In this document: piece after piece, positions 7,930 to 17,827 of the stretch | How the letters are laid out: each line of letters begins with the position of its first letter | Position numbering within the stretch: the stretch's first letter is position 1 | NCBI GenBank assembly: GCA_963205315.1 | Contig: CAUJIO010000022.1 | Span: 1 to 64,000, forward strand | DNA from: Pseudomonadota bacterium | GTDB lineage: Bacteria; Pseudomonadota; Alphaproteobacteria; Rhizobiales; Aestuariivirgaceae | DNA: 64,000 bases | Reading direction: 5' to 3' | Program-made: the position numbers and the translations under genes | Notes under the pieces: generated by a model | What the model saw: the letters and a program-made list of their open reading frames with translations, nothing else | Told to the model about the DNA's origin: nothing | Databases searched by the model: none

Positions 7930-9594
7930 ATGAGTGCCAGTCTGATCATCACCAATGCCTCCATTCTCACCATGGACCGGGCCAATCCACGGGCCGAGGC
8001 GATTGCCATTTCGGGGAATCGGATCAGTCACTTGGGCCGCCATGCCGATGTGATGCTTGAGAAGGGCCCACACACGCGGATCATCGACGCGCAGGGTGGA
8101 TCGGTGCTGCCGGGCATCGTCGAGGGCCATATGCATCTGTTCGCCGGGGCTGCGGAACTCGAGCACCTCCAGCTTTATGGTACGCGCGGTTTCGACGAAC
8201 TGAAGTCGAGGTTGCTTACCTATGCTGACCGCAATCCAGGCGACGACCTGATCATCGGAGAGCAGGCGGATTATGTCATCCTGTCCGATCACGAGCCACT
8301 GTCGCGGCAGCATCTCGACCGAATCATCGGCGGACGGCCCGTGCTGCTGTATTCACCCGACCACCATACCGCCTGGGCCAATACGATCGCCCTGGAACGT
8401 GCCGGATTGTTGCATGGCCGCCAACTGGGGCCTGGTAATGAGATCGTCATGGCGGCGGACGGTCTCGCCACCGGCGAGTTGCGGGAGAGCGAGGCGATCG
8501 TCCCGGTCCGCAGCCTGTCGCGCAAGGGCATGCGCGACCGGCTGGGCCTCACGACGGGGGGAGAGCCTGATCCCTTTCCCACGGCTTCCGAATTCGAGAG
8601 CGACCTCCGTGTTATGAAGATCGGCCTGGCGCACGCCGCGCGGCATGGCATCACCTTCATCCACAACATGGACGGAAATCTCTATACCTTTGAATTGCTG
8701 GAAGAATTGCAGAGGAAGGGTGAACTGACCGCGCGTGTACGCGTGCCCTTCCACTTAAAGAATTTCATGGATCTGGCGATGCTGCAGAAGGCCAGCGAAA
8801 TGGCTGCACGCTACAAGACGGACATGCTGTGCTCCGGCTTCGTCAAGATGTTCGTGGATGGCGTCATCGATAGCGGTACGGGGGTCATGGTTGACGACTA
8901 TTCCGACAATCCCGGCTGGAAGGGCGATCCGCTGTTCAGCCCGGAACGGTTCCGTGAGATCGCCATCGAGGCCGACCGGCGGGGGCTGCAGATTGCCGTT
9001 CACGCCATCGGCGACGGAGCGGTGCGCATGGTGCTCGACGGCTATGAGGCGGCACTGAGGGCCAACGGTCGGCGCGACTCGCGGCACAGGATCGAGCATG
9101 TCGAGGTGATCCATCCTGATGACATTCCGCGCTTCGCGGAACTTGGCGTCATCGCCTCGCTGCAGCCGCCGCATCCACCGGGCAATCACGGCCTGCCGCT
9201 CGAGCCCTATCTCAGCCGCATCGGCGAGGCCCGCTGGCCCTGTGCCTTCGCCTGGAAGGCGCTTCGTGATGCCGGCGCGCGTGTCGTGTTCGGGACGGAC
9301 TGGCCGGTGTCCGACATAGATCCGATGTGGTCGATGCAGTCGGCGATGACGCGTCCGATGTGGAAAGCGGGGCTGCCCGACAACCGCCAAAGCCTCGACC
9401 AGTCAATCCGCTCCTATACGGAGGATGGTGCCTTTGCCGGATTCATGGAAGGCAAGACCGGGGTGCTGAAAACCGGATTGCTGGCCGATGCGGTGGTGCT
9501 GCCGGCCGATCTCGAAAAGACCGACCCAGCCAGCTTCAAGGGGATCGCGCCCATCGCCACAGTGTGCGACGGGCGGGTGGTGTTTGAAGTCTGA
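7930..9594 (+). CDS. Amidohydrolase family 3 protein (YtcJ-like)
   Basis: About 554 aa from the ATG at 7930, chosen because it begins the typical SLIITNASILTMD strand and has AAGGA upstream; an in-frame ATG at 7858 adds 24 unlikely residues. Metal-site motifs in order: GHMHLFAGAA, VKMFVDGVIDSGTG, AVHAIGDGAVRM, RIEHVEVIHPDD and FGTDWPVSDIDPMWSM. It is a cytoplasmic metal-dependent hydrolase of the YtcJ/NfdA-like group acting on an amide or related bond; the substrate cannot be read from sequence. The gene stands alone. Confidence 0.82.
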   Translation: MSASLIITNASILTMDRANPRAEAIAISGNRISHLGRHADVMLEKGPHTRIIDAQGGSVLPGIVEGHMHLFAGAAELEHLQLYGTRGFDELKSRLLTYADRNPGDDLIIGEQADYVILSDHEPLSRQHLDRIIGGRPVLLYSPDHHTAWANTIALERAGLLHGRQLGPGNEIVMAADGLATGELRESEAIVPVRSLSRKGMRDRLGLTTGGEPDPFPTASEFESDLRVMKIGLAHAARHGITFIHNMDGNLYTFELLEELQRKGELTARVRVPFHLKNFMDLAMLQKASEMAARYKTDMLCSGFVKMFVDGVIDSGTGVMVDDYSDNPGWKGDPLFSPERFREIAIEADRRGLQIAVHAIGDGAVRMVLDGYEAALRANGRRDSRHRIEHVEVIHPDDIPRFAELGVIASLQPPHPPGNHGLPLEPYLSRIGEARWPCAFAWKALRDAGARVVFGTDWPVSDIDPMWSMQSAMTRPMWKAGLPDNRQSLDQSIRSYTEDGAFAGFMEGKTGVLKTGLLADAVVLPADLEKTDPASFKGIAPIATVCDGRVVFEV

Positions 9595-9606
9595 TCCCGG
9601 GTGAGA

Positions 9607-10083
9607 TCAGCCGAGGGTCACGTCCTCGCCCGTCATCGTGCATTCTAGGAATGGAATGCCACCCGCTGTCGATGTATCTCTGGTCATCGCGACAGTCATG
9701 GTCGCTCCGGCCGGCGCGCGGAGGAAGCCGTTTTCCGTTGCATTATAGGTATGCTCGGTCGTCGTCGTTCCGAGGCTGTTGGGGCGAAGGTGGATGCGGC
9801 CCACGGGATCCTTTCCTGGCTTTACGACGTGCAGGTACCAGTAGAGTGGCTTGCCGTTGACGTTGCCGATCGACAAGTAGCAGGAGACGAACTTGATCTC
9901 GTAGGCATGGCTCGCCGGTACTACGCCAAAGTTTACGTCACAGTTTCCACTTTGAGCGCAAAATGATTGCCCCCAGCGGCTGAAGGGTTTGCGCGACAGA
10001 TCGGCTGCGTTCGATGGCGCCGATTCAATACAGAACATGGCTGAAAGCATTGCGAGTGTCAGGACACGAATGGACATGGGCAT
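9607..10083 (-). CDS. Secreted protein of unknown function
   Basis: 158 aa from the ATG at 10083, chosen for AGGGAAG just upstream and a good signal peptide (MSIRVLTLAMLSAMFCIESAPSNA). The mature part is strand-rich with four cysteines (SFCAQSGNC, VSCYLS, FLECTM), suggesting a disulfide-bonded periplasmic or surface beta-sandwich. No family is recognised. It converges on the amidohydrolase with 12 bases between stops and is divergent from rnpB. Confidence 0.55.
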   Translation of the reverse strand: MPMSIRVLTLAMLSAMFCIESAPSNAADLSRKPFSRWGQSFCAQSGNCDVNFGVVPASHAYEIKFVSCYLSIGNVNGKPLYWYLHVVKPGKDPVGRIHLRPNSLGTTTTEHTYNATENGFLRAPAGATMTVAMTRDTSTAGGIPFLECTMTGEDVTLG

Positions 10084-10204
10084 GACTTCCCTGTGAAGGT
10101 ACTTGGTTGAGTTCCGGCCCGCCTCATTTTGTATCGTAACCTCGAGGCCCAACATCAACAAGCGATTTTGCTGATCCGAAGCCGGCAACCCGTGCCATGG
10201 TTGA

Positions 10205-10233
10205 TTGACTTTCCGGTTTCACCCGCCTACCTC
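10205..10233 (+). promoter_or_regulatory. Predicted sigma-70-type promoter of rnpB
   Basis: TTGACT at 10205-10210, a 17-base spacer, and TACCTC at 10228-10233. Transcription starting seven bases after the -10 element would fall at 10240, exactly the first base of the predicted P1 stem of RNase P RNA. Confidence 0.6.
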
Positions 10234-10239
10234 CTGCCT

Positions 10240-10646
10240 GCCAGCTGGCTGGATGACCGCTGCCGCAGGGCCCGAAAGGGCGCGGGGGAGGAAAGTCCGG
10301 GCTCCATGGAAACACGGTGCCGGGTAACGCCCGGCGGGGGCGACCCCAGGGACAGTGCCACAGAAACATACCGCGGATCCGGGCTCGCAAGGGCCTGACG
10401 CAAGGGTGAAAAGGTGCGGCAAGAGCGCACCGCGCTGCCGGCAACGGGAGCGGTCCAGGCAAACCCCACCGGGAGCAAGACCGAATAGGGATGACGCGTG
10501 GCCTTCGGGCCTCAGGACCGTTTCCGGTCCAGTCATCCGGGTAGGTTGCGTGAAGCGTCCGGCGACGGGCGTTCCAGATGAATGGTCATCCAGTGCCGGG
10601 GGCAACCCGGGCATGGACAGAACCCGGCTTACAGGCCGGCTGGCAA
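10240..10646 (+). ncRNA. rnpB: RNase P RNA, class A
   Basis: About 407 nt. All conserved blocks are present in order: GAGGAAAGTCCGGGCTCC near the 5' end, ACAGAAACATACCGC, GGTGAAAAGGTGCGG, AAGAGCGCACCGCG, GGGAGCAAGACCGAATAG, AGATGAATGG and ACAGAACCCGGCTTACAG near the 3' end. The ends pair (GCCAGC at 10240 with GCTGGC near 10639-10644) to form P1. It is the catalytic subunit that matures tRNA 5' ends. Its position just ahead of the dcw cluster is common in Rhizobiales. Confidence 0.97.
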
Positions 10647-10730
10647 CTTATGAACCGGTTCAATTCGGCGGTTGAAATCCCCACTTGAATCAAAATCGAA
10701 ACCATTTGTTAAGGCACAAGTGGTCAATGT

Positions 10731-10761
10731 CAGGGTGAATCTTAACGCCTTGTTCACCCTG
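10731..10761. promoter_or_regulatory. Inverted repeat and GANTC sites in the dcw leader
   Basis: A perfect 9-bp inverted repeat (CAGGGTGAA at 10731-10739, TTCACCCTG at 10753-10761) lies 16 bases before the rsmH start, in the leader of the dcw operon. Two GANTC sites (GAATC at 10687 and 10737) fall in the same leader, the second inside the repeat. It could be an operator or a leader hairpin; no U-tract follows, so it is not a normal terminator. The mraZ gene that often heads the cluster is absent here. Confidence 0.4.
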
Positions 10762-10777
10762 ATTTTCCGCCTTCAAG

Positions 10778-11794
10778 ATGGCCACTGAAACCGCAAATCC
10801 CACCGCACCGCATGTGCCCGTCATGCTGGCCGAAGTGCTCGATGCACTCTCGCCGCGTGATGGTGGCGTCTATGTCGATGGCACCTTCGGGGCCGGCGGC
10901 TATACGCGTGCCATTCTTGCGGCAGCAGATTGCAGGGTCGTGGCCATCGACCGCGATCCGGCGGCAATCGCTGCGGGACATGTACTTGAAGAGCAGTTTG
11001 GTGACCGTGTCACGTTGCTGGAAGGCCGCTTCTCGGAGATGGAAAGCCTGCTGGAAGAGGCCGGAGTGGCCGACGTCGATGGCATCGTCCTTGATATCGG
11101 CGTGTCCTCCATGCAACTCGACCAGGCAGAGCGAGGCTTCTCTTTCATGCGCGACGGGCCGCTCGACATGCGCATGGGCGGGCAGGGTCCGTCGGCGGCA
11201 GATGCCGTCAACACGCTGCCGCAGGATGTGCTGGCCAACATCATCTACATTCTTGGCGAGGAGCCGAAATCGCGCGCCATCGCCAAGGCGATTGTCGCGG
11301 CGCGCGCCGAGGCGCCAATCATGACGACGCTGGCACTGGTCAAGGCCGTTGAGCGCGCCACGGGCCGCCAGCGCCCGCAAGACCGCATTCATCCCGCCAC
11401 GCGGACGTTCCAAGCGCTGCGAATTCATGTGAACGCCGAGCTCGATGAACTGGTCGAGGCGCTGCATGCTGCCGAACGGCTGCTGAAGCCCGGCGGCCGG
11501 CTGGTGGTCGTCACCTTCCATTCGCTCGAAGACCGCATCGTCAAGCGCTTCCTTGCCTCGCGCGGCGGAAAGCTTCCTCATGGTTCGCGCCACGCGCTCG
11601 AATTTGGCCAGGGGCCGGCACCGAGCTTCGATCTTCCCTTCAAGGGCCATCTTGGCGCCAGCGAGGCGGAGGCGCGGATCAATCCGCGCGCCCGTTCCGC
11701 CAAGCTTCGCGCCGGTATCCGCACCACTGCCGCACCGCTCGCCTCGATCGCCGATGACATCGGTGTGCGTGTGCCGAAAGGAACCCGTCACTGA
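10778..11794 (+). CDS. rsmH: 16S rRNA (cytosine-1402-N4) methyltransferase
   Basis: 338 aa. The SAM-binding motif appears as [16 protein letters not shown] and the family block [20 protein letters not shown] is intact, as are [12 protein letters not shown] and the C-terminal [15 protein letters not shown]. RsmH methylates C1402 of 16S rRNA in the ribosomal P site. It is the first gene of the dcw operon here; its stop overlaps the ftsL start (TGATG). There is only a poor ribosome site ahead of the ATG, and a 9-bp inverted repeat just upstream. Confidence 0.97.
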   Translation: MATETANPTAPHVPVMLAEVLDALSPRDGGVYVDGTFGAGGYTRAILAAADCRVVAIDRDPAAIAAGHVLEEQFGDRVTLLEGRFSEMESLLEEAGVADVDGIVLDIGVSSMQLDQAERGFSFMRDGPLDMRMGGQGPSAADAVNTLPQDVLANIIYILGEEPKSRAIAKAIVAARAEAPIMTTLALVKAVERATGRQRPQDRIHPATRTFQALRIHVNAELDELVEALHAAERLLKPGGRLVVVTFHSLEDRIVKRFLASRGGKLPHGSRHALEFGQGPAPSFDLPFKGHLGASEAEARINPRARSAKLRAGIRTTAAPLASIADDIGVRVPKGTRH

Positions 11795-12144
11795 TGCACA
11801 AGTTCCTCAACTTCACGCTCGTCGTTGCGGTGCTGATCTCCGGATTCGCGCTCTATTCCCTCGAGCATAAAACGCGGGGCATCGAACGCGGAATTACGGT
11901 TGCCGAACGGGGAATCGATGCCGAAGTCGAGAACATGCGTTTTCTCAATGCCGAGTGGAGTAGCCTGACCAGGCCCGACCGGCTGAAGCGTCTGGCCGAG
12001 CAGCACCTCGGTCTCACCACCCTGAAAGCACAACAGATCGTCAAGCTTAGCGAACTGGGCCAGAAGGTTCCCGCCGAACCCATCATCAAACTTGAGGCCC
12101 AGGGGACCGACCCTATCGGCGCCATCATCGACAAGATGCAATAG
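11794..12144 (+). CDS. ftsL: Cell division protein FtsL
   Basis: 116 aa bitopic membrane protein: a transmembrane helix at residues 3-22 (FLNFTLVVAVLISGFALYSL) followed by a periplasmic coiled coil (about 25-75) and the short conserved RPDRLKRLAEQHLGL motif. FtsL bridges FtsQ and FtsB and helps activate FtsWI. Small and divergent like all FtsL, but its place between rsmH and ftsI and its topology settle the call. It ends three bases before ftsI. Confidence 0.92.
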   Translation: MHKFLNFTLVVAVLISGFALYSLEHKTRGIERGITVAERGIDAEVENMRFLNAEWSSLTRPDRLKRLAEQHLGLTTLKAQQIVKLSELGQKVPAEPIIKLEAQGTDPIGAIIDKMQ

Positions 12145-12147
12145 GCC

Positions 12148-13845
12148 ATGAGCGAAATTTCCCACGACATGCAGGCCGGTGAGACGTCGCAACACTTGCA
12201 CGGGCAAAACCGCATCCGCCTGATCGGCTTGTTTTTCGGCGTGGCGTTTCTGGCCATCGCCGGGCAGCTGACCAAGCTGACTTTGTTTCCGAAGCCTGAT
12301 GAAGCGAAGATCCATATCGCCGCCGAGACCCGCATGCCCCGGCCCGACATCGTTGACCGCAATGGCGTGCTGCTGGCCACTGACGTTGCCGTCGCTTCGC
12401 TGTTTGCCGATCCGTCCAAGATCATCGACATCGATGAGGCGATCGAACTTCTCACCGCAACAGTTCCCGATCTCGATGCCAAGGAACTGCGCAGGAAGCT
12501 GTCGTCCAAGAAATCCTTTGCCTGGCTGAAACGGCAGGTGTCGCCGGAAGAACGCGACGCCGTGTACAATCTCGGCATTCCGGGGGTGAGCTACATCAAC
12601 GAGCGCCGCAGGGTTTATCCGCAGGGACATCTGTCGTCGCACGTCGTGGGCTATGTCGACCTCGATACCAAGGGCATCGCGGGCATCGAAAAATATCTCG
12701 ATGATCAGGGGGCCCTATACACCGCGTCACTGGCGCAGCCCGAGGAACACCGCTCGCAGCCGGCGCAGATGTCTGTCGATATCCGCGTGCAGGCCGCCGT
12801 CATCGATGAGCTGACGCAGGCGATTGCCAAGTTCCGTGCCATTGCCGCGGGTGGCATCATCCTGGACATCAATACCGGCGAAGTGATTTCAATGGTGTCG
12901 CTGCCGGACTTCAATCCCAATCAGGAAAAGAAGAACTTCGGCAAGGACCAGCAGAACCGCATGACCAGCGGCGTCTATGAGCTGGGCTCGGTGATCAAGG
13001 CCGTGACGTTTGCAATGGCCTTCGATTATGGCACGGCCAATTTGCAGAGCCACTACGACGCGCGCTTTCCTCTGGTGATCGGCAATGCCCGTATCAACGA
13101 CTATCACGCCAAGCGCGCGGTGCTCAGCGTTCCGGATGTCTTCGTCAATTCCTCCAACATCGGCACAGCCAAGATGGCGCTCGAAGTCGGCATGGAGCGG
13201 CATCAGGCGTTCCTGCGCCGCGTCGGACTGTTCGACCGGCTGCAGACCGAGCTTCCCGAAAGTGCGAGGCCGCTGCTGCCCCGGCACTGGAGCAAGCTTT
13301 CCACGGCGACGGCGGCTTTCGGCCATGGTTTTGCCGTGCAGCCGCTGCAAGGTGCCGCCGTGGTTGCGGCTCTCCTCAACGGCGGACACATGATGACGCC
13401 GACCTTGCTGAAGCGCAGCGAGGAGGAGGCCCTGGCCATGGCACAGACAGTCGTCAAGCCGACGACAACCGAGATGCTGCGCTATCTCTTCCGGCTGAAC
13501 GCGACCGAAGGTACGGTGTCGAAGGCGGACGTCATCGGCTATCGTGTCGGCGGCAAGACCGGCACGGCGGAAAAGGTCGTCAATGGCCGTTATGCCAAGG
13601 ATAAATTGTTGAATTCCTTCATCGGCGCCTTCCCGATGGACAAGCCGAAATATCTCATCCTGGTCATGCTGGACGAGCCGAAGCCGACGCCTGAAACCTA
13701 TGGCTTTGCCACGGCTGGCTGGACTGCCGTTCCCACTGCCAGCAAAATCATCGAACGCATTGCGCCGATGCTCGGAGTTGAGCCGGAGTTCACGCCGGAG
13801 GACCTGGAAAAGCTGGCGAAACTCGACAAGAAGAAAAAGGGCTAA
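12148..13845 (+). CDS. ftsI: Septal peptidoglycan transpeptidase FtsI (PBP3)
   Basis: 565 aa class B penicillin-binding protein. One N-terminal transmembrane helix (IRLIGLFFGVAFLAIAGQLT), a dimerisation domain, then the transpeptidase domain with the SxxK motif in YELGSVIKA, the SxN motif in SSNIGTAKM and KTG in VGGKTGTAEK. It cross-links septal peptidoglycan as partner of FtsW in the divisome. All catalytic motifs are intact. Confidence 0.97.
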   Translation: MSEISHDMQAGETSQHLHGQNRIRLIGLFFGVAFLAIAGQLTKLTLFPKPDEAKIHIAAETRMPRPDIVDRNGVLLATDVAVASLFADPSKIIDIDEAIELLTATVPDLDAKELRRKLSSKKSFAWLKRQVSPEERDAVYNLGIPGVSYINERRRVYPQGHLSSHVVGYVDLDTKGIAGIEKYLDDQGALYTASLAQPEEHRSQPAQMSVDIRVQAAVIDELTQAIAKFRAIAAGGIILDINTGEVISMVSLPDFNPNQEKKNFGKDQQNRMTSGVYELGSVIKAVTFAMAFDYGTANLQSHYDARFPLVIGNARINDYHAKRAVLSVPDVFVNSSNIGTAKMALEVGMERHQAFLRRVGLFDRLQTELPESARPLLPRHWSKLSTATAAFGHGFAVQPLQGAAVVAALLNGGHMMTPTLLKRSEEEALAMAQTVVKPTTTEMLRYLFRLNATEGTVSKADVIGYRVGGKTGTAEKVVNGRYAKDKLLNSFIGAFPMDKPKYLILVMLDEPKPTPETYGFATAGWTAVPTASKIIERIAPMLGVEPEFTPEDLEKLAKLDKKKKG

Positions 13846-13850
13846 GCGAC

Positions 13851-15311
13851 GTGCCGATGACTCTCGAACGGCTGGTGGGACAAGACGTGCGGCTGCCGGA
13901 CGGTGCCGGCGGAATCCGCATCACGGGTCTCACCTCCGACAGCCGTGTGGTGAAGCCCGGCTACCTGTTTGCAGCGCTGCCCGGTTCCTCCGTCGACGGA
14001 GCAAAATTCATTCCTCAGGCAATCGCCGCCGGTGCGGTGGCGATACTGGCTGCCGAGGGCGTGGCAGCCAACGGTGCCGTCGTGGTGAATTCTTCCAATC
14101 CGCGCCAGGCTTTTGCCAGGGCCGCAGCGCATTTCTTTGGCCGTCAACCCGATCTCATCGTCGCCGTCACGGGTACCAGCGGCAAGACATCGGTTGCGAG
14201 TTTCGTGCGCGAGATCTGGTCTGCCATGGGCATTCGCGCTGCTAGTCTCGGAACAGTCGGAGTGGTTTCGCCGTCGGGCACGCGCGAACTCGAGCATACG
14301 ACGCCCGATCCTGTGAGCATGCAGGAGGCGGTTGCTGCGCTTGCCGACGATCACGTCAATCATCTCGCAATCGAGGCATCCAGTCATGGCCTCGACCAGT
14401 TCCGGCTGGACGGCCTGAGGCTTTCTGCTGGCGGCTTCACCAACCTCTCTCACGATCACCTCGACTATCACCCGAGCGTCGAATCGTACTTCAACGCCAA
14501 GATGAGACTCTTCGAAGAGTTGCTGCCGCCAGGCGCACCCGCAGTTATCAACGTCGACACCGAACATGGCCGGGCGGCCGCAGCTCGCTGCAAGCGGCGT
14601 GGACTTGACGTCTTGCCGGTCGGTTCAGAAGGCACGGCGTTTCGCCTCATCGATGTTCTGAACGAGGGGTTTGGACAGCGTCTCGATGTCGATGTCCGCG
14701 GTGCGCGCTACAGGGTGCAGCTGCCACTCGTCGGAGCCTTCCAGGCATCGAACGCTTTGGTGGCAGCGGGTCTGGTGCTTGGGACCGGGGGCGATGAAAA
14801 GCAGATCATGCACGCGCTGGAGTCCCTCAAGGGCGCGCGCGGCAGACTGGAGCTGGTTGGCCGCGCCAAGTCCGGCGCACCGGTATTCGTCGACTACTCG
14901 CACAAGCCCGATGCTCTTGAAAATGCCATTGCGGCACTTCGGCCCTACACCAAGGGCAAGTTGCGCGTGGTGTTTGGCTGCGGTGGCGACCGCGACCGCG
15001 CCAAACGTCCGATCATGGGCGGCATCGCCACGCGGTTGGCGGACAAGGTCTATGTGACCGACGATAATCCGCGCACTGAGGATCCCGCAGTGATAAGGGC
15101 CGCCATCATGGCGGCCGCGCCAGGTGCTGTCGAAATCGGCGACCGCGCCGCAGCGATCCGGGCGGCGGTCGATGCGCTCGAGGCTGGAGATGTGCTGATG
15201 GTTGCCGGAAAGGGTCACGAGGAGGGCCAAAAAATCGGCAAGACAGTCCTTCCCTTCAGTGATCACGACGCAGTCAAGGCCGCCATTGCCGGGATTGACT
15301 ATCATGGCTGA
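13851..15311 (+). CDS. murE: UDP-MurNAc-L-Ala-D-Glu:meso-DAP ligase
   Basis: 486 aa from GTG (an ATG two codons in is an alternative). ATP loop VTGTSGKTS, the middle-domain block HDHLDYHPSVESYFNAK, and the specificity motif DNPRTEDP, which marks meso-diaminopimelate rather than lysine addition. It adds the third stem-peptide residue in the cytoplasm. The last eight bases overlap murF. Confidence 0.97.
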   Translation: MPMTLERLVGQDVRLPDGAGGIRITGLTSDSRVVKPGYLFAALPGSSVDGAKFIPQAIAAGAVAILAAEGVAANGAVVVNSSNPRQAFARAAAHFFGRQPDLIVAVTGTSGKTSVASFVREIWSAMGIRAASLGTVGVVSPSGTRELEHTTPDPVSMQEAVAALADDHVNHLAIEASSHGLDQFRLDGLRLSAGGFTNLSHDHLDYHPSVESYFNAKMRLFEELLPPGAPAVINVDTEHGRAAAARCKRRGLDVLPVGSEGTAFRLIDVLNEGFGQRLDVDVRGARYRVQLPLVGAFQASNALVAAGLVLGTGGDEKQIMHALESLKGARGRLELVGRAKSGAPVFVDYSHKPDALENAIAALRPYTKGKLRVVFGCGGDRDRAKRPIMGGIATRLADKVYVTDDNPRTEDPAVIRAAIMAAAPGAVEIGDRAAAIRAAVDALEAGDVLMVAGKGHEEGQKIGKTVLPFSDHDAVKAAIAGIDYHG

Positions 15312-16731
15312 ACAAGCGCTGTGGACAGCGGACGAACTGATTGGCGCCACCGGCGGCACCTTGCATGGCCATGTCACAACTGCAATGTGCGGCGTTACAA
15401 TCGACTCGCGCAATTTCAGCCCGGGCGACATTTTTGTCGCCATCAAGGGCGACAGGCATGACGGACATGATTTCGTCGCCAGTGCGCTGAAAGCAGGTGC
15501 CGGTCTTGCCATTGTCTCACGGGTCACACCGGAGATGCTGGCCGCCGGACCGGTGCTCGTGGTGGCGGGAGACCCGTTGCGCGGACTGGAGAATATCGGC
15601 CTCGCCTCGCGGGCCCGCTCGCATGCACAGATTATTGCGGTGACCGGAAGCGTGGGCAAGACAAGCACCAAGGAAATGCTCCGGGCAGCTCTCCCTGCCT
15701 CGGGCGCGACGCATGCTTCGGCTGCCTCATTCAACAATCATTGGGGCGTGCCGCTGACGCTGGCCCGTATGCCTCGCGATACGGCCTTCGGCGTATTCGA
15801 GATCGGCATGAATCATGCCGGCGAGATCACGCCCCTTGTCGGCATGGTCCAGCCGCATGTCGGCATCATCACCACCATTGCGGCAAGCCATCTCGGCCAC
15901 TTCAAATCGCTCGACGAGATCGCTGACGCCAAGGCCGAGATCTTCTCCGGCATCGTGCCGGGAGGCCATGCCGTGATCTGCCGCGACACGCCATATTTCG
16001 AGAGGCTGGCCACCGCGGCGCGTGTCGCTGGGGTCGCCAACATCGTGTCCTTCGGCAAGTCGCCGGATGCCGATGTGCGCATCGAACGGCTGGCGTTGCT
16101 GGCGGATTGCTGCTGCGTTACGGCGGATGTGATGGGCGAAAGCGTCATGTACAAGCTCGGCGTCCCGGGCGAGCACATGGCGGTGAACAGCCTCGCGGTT
16201 TTGTCGGCAGCGAAGCTTGCTGGGGCCGACCTGGCCAGAACGGCCCTGGCGCTGGCCACGGCACAGCCCGCCAAGGGCCGTGGCGTTCGCGAGCGCCTGC
16301 GCATCGGTGGCGGCGAATTGCTGCTGATCGACGAAAGCTACAATGCCAATCCCGCGTCGGTGCGGGCTGCGCTGGCATTGCTGGCGACGGCCAAGCCTGC
16401 AAAGGGCGGCCGCCGGATCGCCGTGCTGGGGGATATGCTGGAGCTCGGGACGCAGGGGCCGGAACTTCACGCCGGCTTGTTCGAGCCCATGGACGCGGCC
16501 CAAGTGGATGTCCTATATGCCGCCGGGCCTCTCATGGCGAATCTTTGGGCAAGGGTGCCGGCGCAGAAGCGTGGGGATCACGCCGCGACTTCCGATGGCA
16601 TCCGCGACGCAGTTCTGGCCGGCCTGCGAGCCGGCGATGTGGTGATGATCAAGGGGTCGCTGGGCAGCCGCATGGGTCCGCTGGTCGAGGCTATTCGCGC
16701 GGCGTATCCGCCGCTGGTCAAGGAGAGCTGA
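15304..16731 (+). CDS. murF: UDP-MurNAc-tripeptide:D-Ala-D-Ala ligase
   Basis: 475 aa from the ATG at 15304, which overlaps the end of murE by eight bases; longer in-frame starts read back into murE and are rejected. ATP loop [25 protein letters not shown] and [15 protein letters not shown] are typical MurF motifs. It adds D-Ala-D-Ala to complete the UDP-MurNAc pentapeptide. Its stop codon shares one base with the mraY start. Confidence 0.97.
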   Translation: MAEQALWTADELIGATGGTLHGHVTTAMCGVTIDSRNFSPGDIFVAIKGDRHDGHDFVASALKAGAGLAIVSRVTPEMLAAGPVLVVAGDPLRGLENIGLASRARSHAQIIAVTGSVGKTSTKEMLRAALPASGATHASAASFNNHWGVPLTLARMPRDTAFGVFEIGMNHAGEITPLVGMVQPHVGIITTIAASHLGHFKSLDEIADAKAEIFSGIVPGGHAVICRDTPYFERLATAARVAGVANIVSFGKSPDADVRIERLALLADCCCVTADVMGESVMYKLGVPGEHMAVNSLAVLSAAKLAGADLARTALALATAQPAKGRGVRERLRIGGGELLLIDESYNANPASVRAALALLATAKPAKGGRRIAVLGDMLELGTQGPELHAGLFEPMDAAQVDVLYAAGPLMANLWARVPAQKRGDHAATSDGIRDAVLAGLRAGDVVMIKGSLGSRMGPLVEAIRAAYPPLVKES

Positions 16732-17819
16732 TGCTTTTTCTTCTGCTGACGAGCCTCACCGACGAGTTCTCGCCGTTCAACGTATTCCGCTATCAGACCA
16801 CGCGGACCGGCGTTGCGGTTCTGACTGCACTTCTGTTCGTCTTCCTCTTCGGGCCGCGCATCATTTCACTCCTCAAGGTGAAGCAGGGCCGGGGCCAGCC
16901 GATCCGCAGCGACGGACCGCAGCGCCACATCGTGGAAAAGCAGGGTACGCCGACGATGGGCGGGCTGATGATCCTCTCCGGCATCTTCGTCGCCACGTTC
17001 CTCTGGGCGGATTTGCGCAATCTCTATGTCTGGGCCGTACTTTTCGTCATGGTGGGGTTCGGCGCCATCGGCTTCTATGACGATTTCCTGAAAGTCACCA
17101 AGGCGACGACCAAGGGCTTTTCCGGCAAGGTGCGGCTGCTTGCGGAGTTCGTCATCGCCGGGGTGGCTGTCGGTATCTTCATGAAGATCGGTGATGCGCC
17201 GCTGTCGACATCGCTGGCGCTTCCGTTCTTCAAGGACCTGCTGCTGCCGTTTGGCGTGTTCTTCATTTTTGTCGGCATGTTCGTCGTTGTCGGCGCGGGC
17301 AATGCGGTCAACATGACTGACGGCCTCGATGGCCTGGCGATCGTGCCGGTGATGATCGCGGCAGCCAGCCTGGGGCTCATCGTCTACCTTGTCGGTAACT
17401 TCAATTTCTCGAATTATCTCGAGCTGCATTTCGTCAAGGGGTCAGGTGAACTGGCGATTATATGTGGCGCCATTGTCGGCGCTGGCCTCGGCTTCCTGTG
17501 GTTCAACGCGCCGCCGGCCATGATCTTCATGGGCGATACAGGCTCGCTGTCGCTTGGCGGTGCTCTCGGCGCCATCGCAGTGGCGGCCAAGCATGAGATC
17601 GTGCTGGCGATCATCGGCGGTCTCTTCGTGCTGGAAACGGCATCGGTCATCATCCAGGTCGCGTCGTTCAAGATGACGGGCAAGCGGGTCTTCGCAATGG
17701 CGCCGCTGCACCACCATTTCGAACAGAAGGGCTGGAAGGAACCAACCATCGTCATCCGCTTCTGGATCATTGCCATCGTGCTGGCCCTGATCGGCCTGTC
17801 AACGTTGAAGTTGAGGTAG
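16731..17819 (+). CDS. mraY: Phospho-MurNAc-pentapeptide transferase (lipid I synthase)
   Basis: 362 aa polytopic membrane protein with about ten helices. Family motifs: [19 protein letters not shown] with catalytic Asp residues, [13 protein letters not shown], and [15 protein letters not shown], ending with the [13 protein letters not shown] histidine motif. It transfers phospho-MurNAc-pentapeptide to undecaprenyl phosphate at the inner membrane. The frame is open for another 600 bases upstream inside murF, but the ATG at 16731 gives the correct family N-terminus. Confidence 0.97.
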   Translation: MLFLLLTSLTDEFSPFNVFRYQTTRTGVAVLTALLFVFLFGPRIISLLKVKQGRGQPIRSDGPQRHIVEKQGTPTMGGLMILSGIFVATFLWADLRNLYVWAVLFVMVGFGAIGFYDDFLKVTKATTKGFSGKVRLLAEFVIAGVAVGIFMKIGDAPLSTSLALPFFKDLLLPFGVFFIFVGMFVVVGAGNAVNMTDGLDGLAIVPVMIAAASLGLIVYLVGNFNFSNYLELHFVKGSGELAIICGAIVGAGLGFLWFNAPPAMIFMGDTGSLSLGGALGAIAVAAKHEIVLAIIGGLFVLETASVIIQVASFKMTGKRVFAMAPLHHHFEQKGWKEPTIVIRFWIIAIVLALIGLSTLKLR

Positions 17820-17827
17820 TCCTGCTC

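Noticed and set aside
16107-16730. Upstream in-frame extension of mraY giving a 570-residue protein
   Set aside because: It reads through murF in another frame, has the arginine/glycine-rich composition of a shadow frame, and the ATG at 16731 yields the exact MraY N-terminus.
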